From: Chrysomallon squamiferum | Lineage: Eukaryota > Mollusca > Gastropoda > Neomphalida > Peltospiridae | Direction: 5' to 3' | NCBI GenBank assembly: GCA_012295275.1 | Contig: CM022679.1 | Coordinates: 25,395,907-25,459,906 of the forward strand | Length of the DNA stretch: 64,000 bases | Shown here: positions 13,501-25,317 of the stretch, piece after piece | How the letters are laid out: every line of letters starts with the position of its first letter | Position numbering within the stretch: the first letter of the stretch is position 1 | The notes under the pieces: model-generated | What the model was told of the DNA's origin: nothing | Databases searched by the model: none | What the model saw: the letters and a program-made list of their open reading frames with translations, nothing else | Program-made: the position numbers and the translations under genes

Positions 13501-15500
13501 TACTCTCAGCTAACTGATAAGAAAAAGACAATTAGTCTGGCAGTAATAATCATTAATATAAATTGAGTTGTCATAAATATATATATATCTGTTTAAATAA
13601 TAATTTTATTAACACACTTTTGTGTTTAATTGTGTGTTACAGGTCATTATGAAAGTCTCCAGGACAAACTAGCTCAGCTGCGAGATGCACGTGAAGCTCT
13701 GGATGCTCTGCGAGAAGAACATCGCGAGAAACGTCGCAGAGAAATGGAAGAACAAGAGCGTCAAAGACAGATTCAGATGGCTCAGAAGTTGGAGATAATG
13801 AGACAGAAGAAACATGTGAGAATATTTGTTTATTCTTTGAAAATTGAAAGTATTTTTGCCTTTTCATATTTATTTTTTCATTCTCACACTGATCTTCTTC
13901 TTAATAATCAGGAAACATTTGAATTTGCATCAATGGCTTTCATTCTTTCCTTCATTAGTTTTATTACATTTCAGTAAATTCACAATAAGATCATTAATTA
14001 TATATATATAAGTGAGGATATTATAGGATTGATCTTTGTTTTGTTGGTGTTAATAGGAATATCTGGAGATGCAGCGACAGCTTGCTTTACAGCGGCTTCA
14101 AGAACAAGAACGGGAAATGCAAATCCGACTTGAACAGCAGAAACATTTAACACAGATGAGACAGATGCAGACATATGGATATCCACAGGGCATTGCTGGC
14201 ATGCAGCAGGTTAGTGTTAACATAAGGGATGGGAATGCATACTATTATTAACAAATGTATTCACAAACACATAACCATACACATAGTTGAAAACACCACT
14301 GTTTCATTAAGAATATGATGAAATATTTTATCATTTGTCAGACAAGTGTCAGTGTACAGGAAAAATATTATTAGCAAAAATACACTACTAATGATGTGGC
14401 TGGTTTGTTTGTTTGTTTTTGAAACCACAGGTTTATGGTTCCCAACAAGGTATGCCACAGCAGGGAATTCCACAGCAGGGAATTCCACCTCAAGGAATAC
14501 CTCCAGGACCTCCTCACATGCAGCAGCCTGGATCAGCCTTACATGGCTACAGTCCAATGGGATCAGCAGAGGGATCACCTATCCATCAACCTGGGTATGG
14601 CCAAAATCCTGCTGGGCCAGGAACTCAGGCATCTGGTGGACAGATGGTTCCCAATCAGCCTATGTACATCCAGTCCACACAACAAGGCTATGGTCAGCCT
14701 GGTGTAGGATACCAGCTTCAGGCTCCTATGACTGATGGAGGACCAGGTGGTCAAGCAAGTGGACAAACAGGACCTGCAGGAATGCCTGCAAATTATCAGG
14801 TTAACTATCAACCCGGCCAACCCAGTGTGCAATACAATGATCAGGGACCATCTGGTATGCCCCCACAACAAATGGTTCAACAAGGCATAGCTCCTGCACA
14901 ATCATACCCTCCAGTGCAGCCAGGCATGGAATACCAGTCTTTCAACATGCAAAGTAGGTTGTCTTGGTTAGGGCAGTTTTTGTTCGAACAAAAATCCTTG
15001 ATATTTAACAATGGAAAAAAAAAAGGTAAAATTTTAAACTATAAAAATAAATACAACATTTAATTAACTGCTAGAATTACCTTGTGTTTACCCCTATTTG
15101 AAGAATTTTAAAAAAATGTTAGAGCACTGTTATTAATTTTTATTTTTGAATTGCATTCATCTTGAAATCTGTATAATTCATTAACAGCAAGATACTACAG
15201 ACATAAAAAAAATTAAAAAATTAATCTGTTTGTTTTTCAGACATGGCTGGAGCATTACCACAGCAAAATCAAACATCTTATTCAGGCTCACAGCCACAGT
15301 ATATGGGTGCTTCTGGACCAACACCCCCACCACCAACTCAGTACCAGCCTCCACCTACACAACAACTATCACAGCAGCAGATGGCAGTACCAGCACAACA
15401 ACAGGAGCAACAACCACCCCCACAGCAGCAGCAACAGCAGCCATCACCACCACAACAGCATAACACATCAAAAGAAGCAGAACTTATTTCTTTTGATTGA
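4596..15500 (+). CDS. HGS: Hepatocyte growth factor-regulated tyrosine kinase substrate (Hrs), ESCRT-0 subunit
   Basis: Sixteen coding exons: 4596-4635, 6313-6397, 6658-6733, 7276-7368, 7703-7823, 8262-8383, 8788-8912, 9378-9453, 11390-11494, 11815-11871, 12458-12619, 12887-13115, 13643-13815, 14057-14209, 14431-14953, 15241-15500. They sum to 2400 nt (799 aa; human 777). Domains in order: VHS (about 1-141, with [15 protein letters not shown]); FYVE zinc finger (about 157-220) with WTDG, the PI3P-binding RKHHCRNCG and RVCDACY; ubiquitin-interacting motif [12 protein letters not shown] (about 257-275); [12 protein letters not shown]; the Hrs helical/coiled-coil core with [21 protein letters not shown] and [12 protein letters not shown] (about 430-520); a Q/P/G-rich tail; and a C-terminal clathrin-box-like LISFD at the very end. 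Hrs recruits ubiquitinated cargo on early endosomes with STAM and passes it to ESCRT-I. The full domain set indicates a functional orthologue. Only the exon 8 donor (GTTGTC) is weak. Confidence 0.96.
11925..12120 (+). mobile_element. Decayed tRNA-derived SINE in HGS intron 10
   Basis: A box A-like stretch (TTTAGCACAATGGTTAAAATG, with one extra base at the end, 11931-11951) is followed about 13 bp later by a box B-like GGTTCAGTCC (11964-). Downstream comes a body ending in GGTACCTATATAAGATCCC then TTGTTGCTAA. This head-to-tail layout is that of a tRNA-derived SINE, and the 'ATAAAAGATCCCTTGCTGCTA' type of tail is one I recall from molluscan SINEs. The copy is diverged and no clean target-site duplication was found. 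Confidence 0.6.
13360..13520 (+). mobile_element. Second decayed tRNA-derived SINE, HGS intron 12
   Basis: A box A-like TTTCTCAGTGGTAGAATGCT starts at about 13367. The 3' part, AGATGCATATTAAAAGATAC followed by TCTCAGCTAA, resembles the tail of the copy at 11925-12120. Box B is badly eroded. Called from the shared tail and spacing; more diverged than the first copy. Confidence 0.45.
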
Positions 15501-15540
15501 ACAGCAACTGCCATTAGAGTTAAAATACCTATTTACATAT

Positions 15541-15583
<43 letters not shown>

Positions 15584-16870
15584 TGAACAAAAAAAAAAAT
15601 TAAAATGATCTGTGAAATGATAACCTATGATTGTATAATAATTTATGTTTAAAATTACTTTCTGCTTGATTGTTTATTTGAATGTCACACAAGGTAGTGA
15701 GTTGATTCATTTTATGTGAGAAATTTCATCTGGTAATATATAAAGATAACCAAAATGGTATGTGAAAATTGGTTTTAATCAATGATCTTTTTGATAGTGA
15801 CTTTTATAACAATTTGTAATCATGAAACTATGAATATTCATTTAAAGATCATTTGAGTTTGGAAGAGCTATAAAGGTAACTGAGATGCATAAATTAAATG
15901 CTTATAAAATTAACTGTTACCTTTTCTTATTCTTCCAAAGTCTGTTTAAATATAATCTGTGTTGTTATTACATTTATCTTTTATTTTTTGAAATACATAA
16001 GATTTCTAAACAACTGAAATGAACAAATTCTTTGCTTCATTGACTTTAAACATTTCTTTCTTTCATATACAGTGCTGTGTATACCTGTGTAACAATATAG
16101 TAACTGTTTATTACAGTGGCCTTCTATTAACCCACTTACATATACTGATACTTTTGCTTTCGGACAATTTTAATATCTTGTATTTAAGAAAATATTATTC
16201 CTTAAATTCATTTCTTAATATATTGAATTATTTTAAATGAAGTGTTAAATGTTATCATCTAAGATTAGTAATTCAGTCATAATTACTTTTGGTATTAGAA
16301 AGAATTGTCATTAATCAGTGTCTTTTGGGAAAGCAAGAATGATTTCAAGTTGCTTACATCAGAGGCAGCCTGTTCTGTTTAGGTTTAGATACCTTTTTTT
16401 AAAAAGATTTAATGTTACATGTAAAAATAAAAATATTTCAGTTATATATTTATTTTTTTTTTTTTTTTTTTTTTTTTTTATTATTATTTTTATTTTTTTG
16501 GTGTTTTTTTGTAATTCTTTTATTTTTTATTTATATCTTTTTTTCAGGGTTTTTTTTCTGTCAGTTTTTTGTTTGTTAGGTTTATTATTATTATGATGAT
16601 GAAGATGATTATTATTATAATTATTATTATTATTATTAGAACTGTTGGGTTTTTAAAATTGTTTTGGATTGTTTATTATGCTTATATGTCATTAATATGA
16701 TTTGCTCACCCTAATAATCTGAGACAAATAATATTCAGAATTAGTTAATCATGTTTATCTTTACCTGTTTCTTAATGTTCTAAGATTCGTATAATTATGA
16801 CCTAATCTGCAAGAAAATTGGCTTTATGTCTGTCTTTCTTTTTTGTCTTTAATAAATGGTTGAAAGTCAT
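15501..16870 (+). other. HGS: HGS 3'UTR
   Basis: Begins with a (TA)n tract (15544-15581) only about 45 bp after the stop codon, then AT-rich sequence with a long T-run (about 16451-16480) and ATT/TTA triplets near 16575-16640. AATAAA at 16851-16856, followed by GT-rich sequence (gtgtgcgtgtatgcatg), is the best poly(A) candidate. Several earlier short signals exist, so a shorter UTR is possible. Confidence 0.45.
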
Positions 16871-17268
16871 TACTGTCTTGATTTTCATTCTGTGTGCGTG
16901 TATGCATGTGTGTGTCTGTTATTTGATATGTTGAAGAAATACATTGTGGACTGATGGACTGTTTCTGAATGGCAATTCCTGACATTATACTTTATATTTT
17001 GCAGTAGGATAATGATAAAGTGTGAAAATATAAATTTCCAGATTGTATGGTTCTCAAAATAATTAACTCTCTTCCTTTGAAACCTCCTCCATACATAATC
17101 TACTATGTTTTCTTTTATGGGTTAAAATATTTATTTTTTTAATTTACAAGTCCATGCATTGACAACATACTGCCCTTAAATCAAATACATGTTTGGGAAT
17201 TTTTACATTATGGTTACTAAACTAATTATTTATTTTGTATTTTGCATAAAATTTGAGGAAAACGTAAG

Positions 17269-17339
17269 TGCGCCGCCCGGGAATCGAACCCGGGTCGCAA
17301 GAATGGGAATCTTGCATGATACCACTACACCAGCGGCGC
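17269..17339 (-). tRNA. tRNA-Gly-CCC: tRNA-Gly (anticodon CCC)
   Basis: Minus-strand cloverleaf of 71 nt without intron. The acceptor stem pairs GCGCCGC with GCGGCGC, and the discriminator base is A (17269). The D-arm has box A TGGTGTAGTGG. The anticodon stem GCAAG/CTTGC encloses a loop with CCC (17305-17307). The T-arm has GGGTTCGATTCCC. It matches the eukaryotic tRNA-Gly(CCC) I remember, base for base. No CCA is encoded, as expected for a nuclear gene. Confidence 0.97.
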
Positions 17340-17700
17340 TTCGTTAAATGGAGTTTCAAAATGCAATATAAATATAAAAATAGTTATGTATGCTTATAAC
17401 TCTAAATGTTTATATTTGTTAAACAAAATATAAACATTTAATTTGGATGACACTTTAACGCATGAGATACACCAAAGCATTATCGATTAACACAATTAGG
17501 CGAACCTTTAATAATTCTATATTTTGTTATTTCCTCCATTCTGATAACGTATCTTCTTCCAGCTTTTCTTGATTTTGTTTTTAGCTGTGAATGAAATTCG
17601 CTGCATGGAATATATTTTTTGCATCTTTGGGATCTGTGACATGGGCAAACAAATACGGTGATAATGAAAACATACGAAGTGGACAGTATGACTTCTTTTA

Positions 17701-17767
<67 letters not shown>

Positions 17768-18918
17768 GACAGTCTTACCGACATATAGGTAGACAGACAC
17801 ATAGATAGAACTAGCTAGACTGCTCACTGGAGAGTACATCAGCGGGCAGTTGTTCGCTAATAATGTGAGCAGCTGGTCACCTTTAGGTATCTTTCTTTAA
17901 AAAAACAAAAAAAAAACACCATAAAACATAGAATTTCTAAAGTCACAACTTCAAAATGATGTTAATTAGACAGTTCACTTAAATTAAGTTTTCGAGGTGC
18001 CTGTACTTGTTTCTTTAAGGAGGCAGTTACTTTTGACTAATTAGGAAAATCAAAGGACTATATTTTTAGGATAACATTACTGATAATTTAGGAAGATCAG
18101 GGTATCAGAATTATGCGGGTTTTATTTTGTTTTTGTTTGTAAGTAGTTACTTTTTTATATTTATTGAAGGATTTATGTATGTGAAGAAAATAGCTAATAA
18201 TGATTAGATTCGATGGCAGCGGTCCTCTGGCGGTAAAGGCTCAGTTACCACTACTGTTAATGTGACTGATGGACGTTCCCTCGGGATCAGCGATCATAAT
18301 TCGGGGGGGGGGTCTCCGCTGTGCCGGACGCTATTCTCCTTATATAAAAATCACTGATGCATGCTAATCCCTAGCACAATAGGCGATTATGGTATAGTCT
18401 GTTTCAACACATATCCTGAAAAAAATCTTCAATTACTTCATCGTTCATTTTACTGCATTCACATAGTTAAAATTACAGTTATTCATAACATATGTTCATT
18501 TTATTACATCAGTCGCGTTCATGGTTGTGAAGATTTCGGTAATTCGTAATTAAATCTCTCGAGGTATTAATAGTAGATGGACAACCGACTTTGCAACACT
18601 TCCAATGAACAGTATCTCATTTACTACTCTTCATCCTGAACCTGTGTCCCTGATGCACTGAACTACGCCCGCCACATGAATTCGAAATGAATTTCAAATT
18701 GACCTGTGCGTTTTCCATCCTGCAAGTATATATATATATACTTTTGTTTAACATTACTCACTCGCATAAATATGAATGTGTATGTGCTATCATGATACAA
18801 CTGTACATGTGAATAGTTTTCATGTGAGTTGTGATCGAGAGATAAGATAAGATCAGGAAATTATAATGTGATTATAACTGCATTGTATACCCGTATTTAG
18901 TGGAACAGACCATAACCT
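17340..18918. repeat. Intergenic DNA with long (CT)n tract
   Basis: Contains a pure (CT)n microsatellite of about 62 bp (17705-17766) and a short run of G (18304-18312). The stretch around 18200-18340 is more GC-rich than its surroundings but has no recognisable coding pattern. No gene was recognised here. Some of 18200-18918 may be the eroded 5' part of the MULE element that follows. Confidence 0.5.
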
Positions 18919-19840
18919 CCCTTGCAATGGACTGTTACCGTTATTCTGGCAAGACAGCTATTGTGGGACCAAGGTGCACTCATCCCTGAAGGAGAAAGCC
19001 CTGACCACAAAAGCATCTATGACAGTGAACCTTATTTCAACAACCGAGTAACGGTATTTGCTACGCTGCAAGGACTTAGGTTATTGGCACTCTCATTACC
19101 TGGTATATGGATGGGAACTTCCAGATGGCACCAAACATCTACCCTAAATTTATGTGGTTCGTGCTGAACTGGGTGTCAGCAGTGTTTTTGTATATATATA
19201 TATATATATATATATACCCTGATGTGTGGTAAATACCAGTCCGTCTATGAGGAGTTGCTTCAGTGTGTGTTGGACAACTGTGGTGAATATAGTCTCTATC
19301 CAGAAGTAGTAGTAATTACAGACATTGAGAAGGCAGTTAATTATACCAACTGTAGCATCTGTACTTGGGGTGATTATGAGGACACAGGGTGTTTCTACTA
19401 TTTGTGCCAGAGTACCTACAGAAAGATACAGGACCTTGGAATAAAACTGTATCAGTCTGAAAGGGATGTCAAGATGTTTATAGGGACGATAGATTGTCTG
19501 GCATTTCCGTGACAATATTCCTTATATTGGATATCTGGAGGAACAATTAAATTATTTTGACCAGACCAATGATAATGGGACATTCCGACAAGCCCAGCGA
19601 GAAGATTCAGCTGTGATGTGTATTCGTTAAATAGTGCCTATGTTTCCATCGGGTCTCTGGAACATCCGTGACACTATTCTTGCAGATGGTTTCAGAACTA
19701 ACAGCATATGTGAGTCATCAGCAAGGTGAACCACACAGGAAGAGGGTGAAGAGCTCCATTCAGCAGAATAACGCTCATGGAAACAGAAGACTGGAAGATT
19801 TCCTTCGAAATATCGATAATAATATTCGATTGTGCTGAAA
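18919..19840 (+). pseudogene. Decayed Mutator-like (MULE) transposase
   Basis: Several frames together recall a MULE transposase domain. MDGNFQMAP (from 19107) fits the DGTFkxaP region that carries the first catalytic Asp. A (TA)n tract (about 19191-19214) interrupts the next strand. LMCGKYQSVYEELL, then VVVITDIEKAV (second acidic region), CFYYLCQSTYRKIQDLGIKL (the conserved CxFHLxQ...RKIQxLGL block) and CLAFP follow in one frame (19222-19512). After a stop come PYIGYLEEQLNYFDQT and, near 19640-19715, PSGLWNIRDTI with RTNSICE, matching the family's lWN...RTNNxxEgwH. Stops and frameshifts separate the blocks, so it is inactive. No terminal inverted repeats were found. Confidence 0.72.
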
Positions 19841-20010
19841 TGAAATGCTAAATTCTTTAAAATACAGCTGATTTAGAATTAATTTTGTTATCTTATCTTT
19901 TTTAATTATTTATTTATCAGATTCACGCTCCCACCCGACCATTTACACACACATTCCATAACCTAAAATAAAAATTGACAATTGTGGTGAGCAGTCGTCA
20001 GATATCTGTC

Positions 20011-20060
<50 letters not shown>

Positions 20061-20865
20061 TACTAATGATTAAGAATACGAGTGGTCTAAAATGAATTGT
20101 AAAATACACTATATGAAGAGTGGCAAAGTGAATATATGGCTTTTGGACGGGTCTGATTTTTCTGGGTAGGCATTTACAACCTATGTCTACATTGCATAAT
20201 GCATAACCAAGGCCATTTAGTGTGGCAAGTGCTTTGTTAAGTATCAGATTTCATAAATTAATAAGACGTTTTTCGTTAGTACAGAATGCCAAAAAGACCA
20301 TTAAAAAGAAAGAAAGAAAAAAGAGAAACAGCGCATGCCAGTTTGATAAATATACTTCATTAAGGCAGCACTTTTATTTTTATTTTTGGTTCTGGCTGCG
20401 TGTGTCCCCTTAAAAGCTGTGCCCTTGGCTGCAGCAATTGTATATAATATTGTCTTGAAAGTAAAACGTATCTTGCAAACACATCTGAAGTCTACAGTAT
20501 ACGTGTATTTCATTTATAATAAATAATTATAATACATGACAGATTAATTTTGATTGCTTGAACTGATAAATAACAATGACATCATACTGTAGATATTGAA
20601 TTACAATAAAGTATGGTCTTATTAGTGGAGAAAAAATATACCGTATACATTAAAATATACATTGAAATTATATTTGGTATTTTATTATTGTTATTAATTT
20701 ATTATTTGTTGTTTTTGTTTTGTGTTTACTGTTTTATTTTTTGAGTTTGTTGTTGTTTGTTGTTATTTTTGGGGGTGCTGTTCCTTTTTGTTCTTACTAC
20801 TACATTTGCTTTATTTTTTTTTATATATATATATATATATTTTTTAATTGTAGTTGAAGTTGTTT

Positions 20866-20953
<88 letters not shown>

Positions 20954-21463
20954 GTTATAAAAACCGTTATTTTTTTTTTTTTTTTTTTTTTTTCATTTTA
21001 TGTCTCATAGTTTATATGTTTTCGATAAACCGTAGAAAAAAATTAAAAAATGAAATAAGAGCAAAATAATATATATGTTACAATGCGTATAATCCCTATT
21101 GCTCTTAAATTTATTTTAGGAAGCTTACACACAAAAAACATGCGACAGCTTGAAGAGTTCGTGCATTTAAAGATCTGGAAGCACTGGATGTGACGGCAGT
21201 TAGATATCGATTGATTGCTTAATCCTAAGGTCAAGAAATAAATTCGACACGTTGCTTATTTGTCGTTAATAAAATCTAATGTTCTGTTAATATATAAAGA
21301 ATACCCAGTTCATATTCAGAATGTTATCTATTATCTATTCACGCTTCGAAGATTTCTTTCAAAGATTTCTTTCTTTATTTTTAAATATTGAAATGTTAGG
21401 TAGAGTAGGAAAATAGCATTAGAAGCGCAGACTTATGCGCAAAAGCCAGGCAGACGACAAGGA
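19841..21463. repeat. Intergenic microsatellites and MCRIP upstream region
   Basis: Holds a (GT)n tract (20018-20059), a compound (TA)n...(GT)n(GA)n tract (20822-20950) and a poly-T run just after it (about 20970-20993). The last 100-150 bp before 21464 are richer in GC and CpG (agaagcgcagacttatgcgc) and should include the MCRIP promoter and 5'UTR. No other gene is recognisable. Confidence 0.5.
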
Positions 21464-24007
21464 ATGTATGCATTGTCGAGGGGACCAAGAAAAATTGTTG
21501 CAAGTACTCGCAGAGGTGTGTTTAAAATAAGGATATTAACGTTTTAAATGAACCAATATTATATATCTGACCGTCATTTTAAAGTATTTTTTTCAGCGCT
21601 CTTTTTTATCACAATAATTTCTGTTTTTCAGGTCCCTCAAAGCCGATAGAAAGCTTCGAAAATTGGGAAAATACGGGGTTGAGAGCTCCTGGCGAGCCCG
21701 CTATGAGGTATTTACCGGAAGTAAAAATAAATTAAGTGTTTTTTGTTCTTTGTTATATCAAACTGCTAAGTTTTAGTACCAGAATATTAATGAGAAAGTA
21801 TTATTAATTCAAACAGGCCCAAACACAGAGCATTATCTTGTTATTACACGTGTATGTGGCTAAATTGTAGGATACTGGAAGGTCATGCATTGCTGATGAA
21901 ATGAATAAAAACAACAAAGGGTTTTTGTTACCTTTTAAGCTTTTTTCCCAGATAACAAACCCAAACAACACTGACACAGTTTTGTCCATTATGTATCTTC
22001 AACAAGAATGAAGATCTGAACAGGTCATTGACATGTTTTGGTACTTTAGTATTTCAATTCCAAAACTATCAGTACCACTGCTATTACTATTGTTCCTGTT
22101 TACAGGCAGTTAATTAAAAATATTTCATTTGTTTAAATCCATATTTTATTTGAATGACAAAATATAATTTTCATTATGGTGAAATCAATTTTTATTAACA
22201 GGATTTTCCATCAAATATCAACATTTGTATTCAGAATTTATCAGTTTCATAACCAGTTATTAATTTATACTTATTAGACTGAAATGGTCATGTATGTGAT
22301 GTAATACTCCTAGCAGTCAATCCTTTTAAATGTTACTGGTGAAGTGTTAGTTAACCTTTATATTTTTATTTCAAAAATATTTTAACAGTCACATAATCAA
22401 AAATCAAAATAGAAATACATTAGGTTGAATTTGATATGTAAATTACAAGACACCTGTTTTAATGTTATGATTTATTGTTCCTGAACGTTGTCTAGTATAT
22501 GAAATTTGTTCTGTCAAATTTTAAATTTTTGGCTGAACGCTAATTTAAATCTTTTTCAAATGTTAATTTGTAATGAATATTTTCTTTTTTTCTTATTTTT
22601 TTTTACAAAGTTACCATTTATAGAAATTAATATGTCAAGAAAAGCATGTTTTCTTAATGACAGCTGTACCCATTATTATTAAGGATTTTAAACCAATTGT
22701 TCTCTCATAGTTTTCTTTACAAATCTGTAATCCAGTTTTGGTTTAAAGTTCAACTTGTAAAAGAACAAATAACCTGTTTTGCATTAATGTTATGAAACAG
22801 ATTGTGCGCATGTGTGACAAGTGAATAAATATTTTGCTTCTTTATTAAAACATTTGTCATAAACTTGTATAGAGTTGTAAATCATTTTCACATCTCAGTA
22901 GAAATATAAACTGTTGTAACATGTTATGTTTATTTAAAAATATTGCACTAACTGAAATTAATTTCAGCTCTCCAAAGCCAGTTTTTAAAAATGGCAGACG
23001 GGCAAATAACAATCGATCAAACAATGCATCACAGGAGCCATTGTCACCACAGCATGAAGATATTGTTCGGTATCTTTCTGAAAGTAATAATATTTGTGGG
23101 TTTTTTTATGTCTGATTTTAAACAATTTGAAACATTTTTTCATGATAGGATTATCAAAAACGTATTGGAAATGTACTGGAATGTGAGGCTTTTTTTGATT
23201 GTCAAAATAACAAGTTATTTATGGTGTTGTGATGAATAAACATCACCAGAAATATGGCCTTTACCTGGTGATACCTCTATTTAATTTTGAAGTCTTGTCA
23301 TCACAGTATTGGAAGTAAATATGTTAGTAATGTTATTTAATATCAGTTTTTATTCTGTGTATCTGTTTCTTTCCATCATAACTTGATTTACAAATATTTT
23401 GAAATTTTATTTCAGGTTGGTACAAAGTTCAACGTGAATTTGAGCCGAACAAACGGACTGACAAAGAAAGTAGGTATTTAGTATCTCTGTTGCTGATTAT
23501 TAGCTGTTTTGTATACTTGTCGTTCTAACACTCTTCATACATTTTAAACAAGTTTTATTCAGTATCAAACTATTCTTCTTTTTATAGGCGATTCTTAACA
23601 AGTCAGCAAAATATTTTTATTCTTTTTTCAGCTGGAACATGTTGGTATAAAGAAAAACACACAAATCCAGATTTAGCGGGTAAGCAATTAAATTTTTTGA
23701 TTCAAAGACTGAAATAATTTTTTGTTTATATTGCAAGAGTTTTTAAATATAAAAAAATTCTTAATTTGAAAATACATAATTTTTCTGTTGATAATTCACT
23801 TGTTAAATTCCTTTTCATGATGTGAAGAAGTAATCTAAATATATTTCTGCATACCTCCAAGTTTTATTTTCTGACAATTTCAACATACACCAGAAAGGAT
23901 GTTTATTTGCATTATTATTTAATTTTCTCTTTTCAGATTTCAAACCTATTGATCTGGAAGTCTATCTTGGAAATCGATACCTTCAAAAAATAAAAGGATC
24001 TAGCTGA
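21464..24007 (+). CDS. MCRIP2: MAPK-regulated corepressor-interacting protein (MCRIP1/2 family)
   Basis: Six coding exons: 21464-21515, 21632-21707, 22968-23083, 23416-23469, 23632-23679, 23937-24007 (417 nt, 138 aa; human MCRIP2 160, MCRIP1 97). The start was chosen because MYALSRGPRKIVAS mirrors the MCRIP2 N-terminus (MYTITKGPSKLVAQ). Core signatures: SSPKPVFKNGRR, then QHEDIVRYLSESW (family AHEENVRFvxEAW), HTNPDL and FKPIDLEVYL. MCRIP1 binds CtBP through its PIDLS-type motif and is regulated by ERK; MCRIP2 is tied to stress granules and DDX6. Here the motif is PIDLE, closer to MCRIP2. The invertebrate gene is probably the single pro-orthologue of both vertebrate genes, so the symbol is approximate. 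All introns are GT-AG with consistent phases. It converges on GNPTG. Confidence 0.88.
21714..21722 (+). promoter_or_regulatory. Consensus ETS site in MCRIP intron 2
   Basis: ACCGGAAGT, a full consensus ETS/GABPA-type site, lies just inside intron 2, about 250 bp downstream of the start codon. Promoter-proximal ETS sites inside early introns are common in housekeeping genes; function is inferred. Confidence 0.35.
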
Positions 24008-25317
24008 GACAACACGCGCAACATTTTTTTTTTTTTTTTCTCAACACTAACTTGGTTGTAGATATTTTAGCTTCTAATCTACTCATATTTAGAGAATCTG
24101 TAAAACAGATTTTTACAATGTAATTTATTTTCATTTAATATTAGTTTTATTACATAAATTTTTGACAATTTTATCAAAAGTGTGTTTGTATAATATTTAA
24201 GATATTGGCCGATTTGTTGAGGTAATGAATTATTACTTCTGTGATTCAACAACAAATAAATGACAATGAAAGAAGCATTCCGAACTTACTTATTTCATGG
24301 CAGTTCAGTGTAAAGTTTGCCATGTTAACAAACTGACAAATGTTTTTTTATCACTTCAGTATTAACAAATGTCAGTACAATAGTTTACCCTTAGTAACAG
24401 AAAAAGAATAAATTAAACATTATTAGCAATTCCAGCAAAAGTATTGAAGCAGATATCTTTGTTGAAAAATTGCATTGTTTTGAAGCCAGTGAACTACAGA
24501 TGAAGAACAAAGTATTTGAAATAACATTCTTACCTTTCTGATCAAAAACGTTAAAAGAAAGTAGTAATTCAACCAGCTTAAAAAATCTATCCCATTAATT
24601 TATCAGATATTACAGTATTTAGACCATAATTTATGTATACTTCAATACACATTCGAGTTGTTATGCTTCTTAACCAATAAAAAGTCATCTTAAAAGTTCA
24701 TGTTATAATTTGTTAGGATCAGCATTCTGTCCGGTCTGTTTGCAGAGTAAAATTTTCATTTGAAATTTTTTTTTAATTGATACATGCACCATGATGATGA
24801 GCAAGCTATATTTGAAACATTTAAAATGAAAGAAAGAACAATGCCAAAGGAATTTCTTTAGACACATCCTACTTATTAGTTGACTCTTATAAATAATTCC
24901 AAGCTATAGTCCAAATTCATCATTTGCAAGTTTACATAAAGATTTCTGACTATATAGTGATGACACTTTAGCATGTATGTACAAAACAGAATACCAGCCA
25001 AGCTATCTTCACACCAGAATTTCTAACAATACCCAAAAACTATTATTTGTGACAACAACTAAGTCAAAAGGTACAACAAAAATAATCATCATAGGGTTTA
25101 TTTTTGTTCATCATAAAGCAAATAATTCCTTTTGTATGTATTTTATTAAACAAACTTGACCAAAGCACACAACAATTGTTGCAAATTAAGATTAAGAAAT
25201 TATTGTTACCATTTTTTATTTTCTTAAATATAAACACACAAGACAATCTCAACAAAAAATATACAAGATAATTTATTTTCACTATATACAAAATTGCTGA
25301 AAATCAGCTGTTTCTGC
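24008..25317. other. Convergent 3' ends of MCRIP and GNPTG
   Basis: The 1.3 kb between the two facing stop codons. AATAAA at 24255-24260 on the plus strand is a good poly(A) signal for MCRIP. Minus-strand AATAAA copies (read as tttatt at about 25097-25102, 25142-25147 and 25215-25220) are candidates for GNPTG. The rest is AT-rich without a gene. Confidence 0.45.

Noticed and set aside
14261-14901. Overlapping frames on both strands across HGS exon 15
   Set aside because: Shadows of the Q/P/G-rich coding exon; only the frame 14431-14953 joins in phase to exons 14 and 16.
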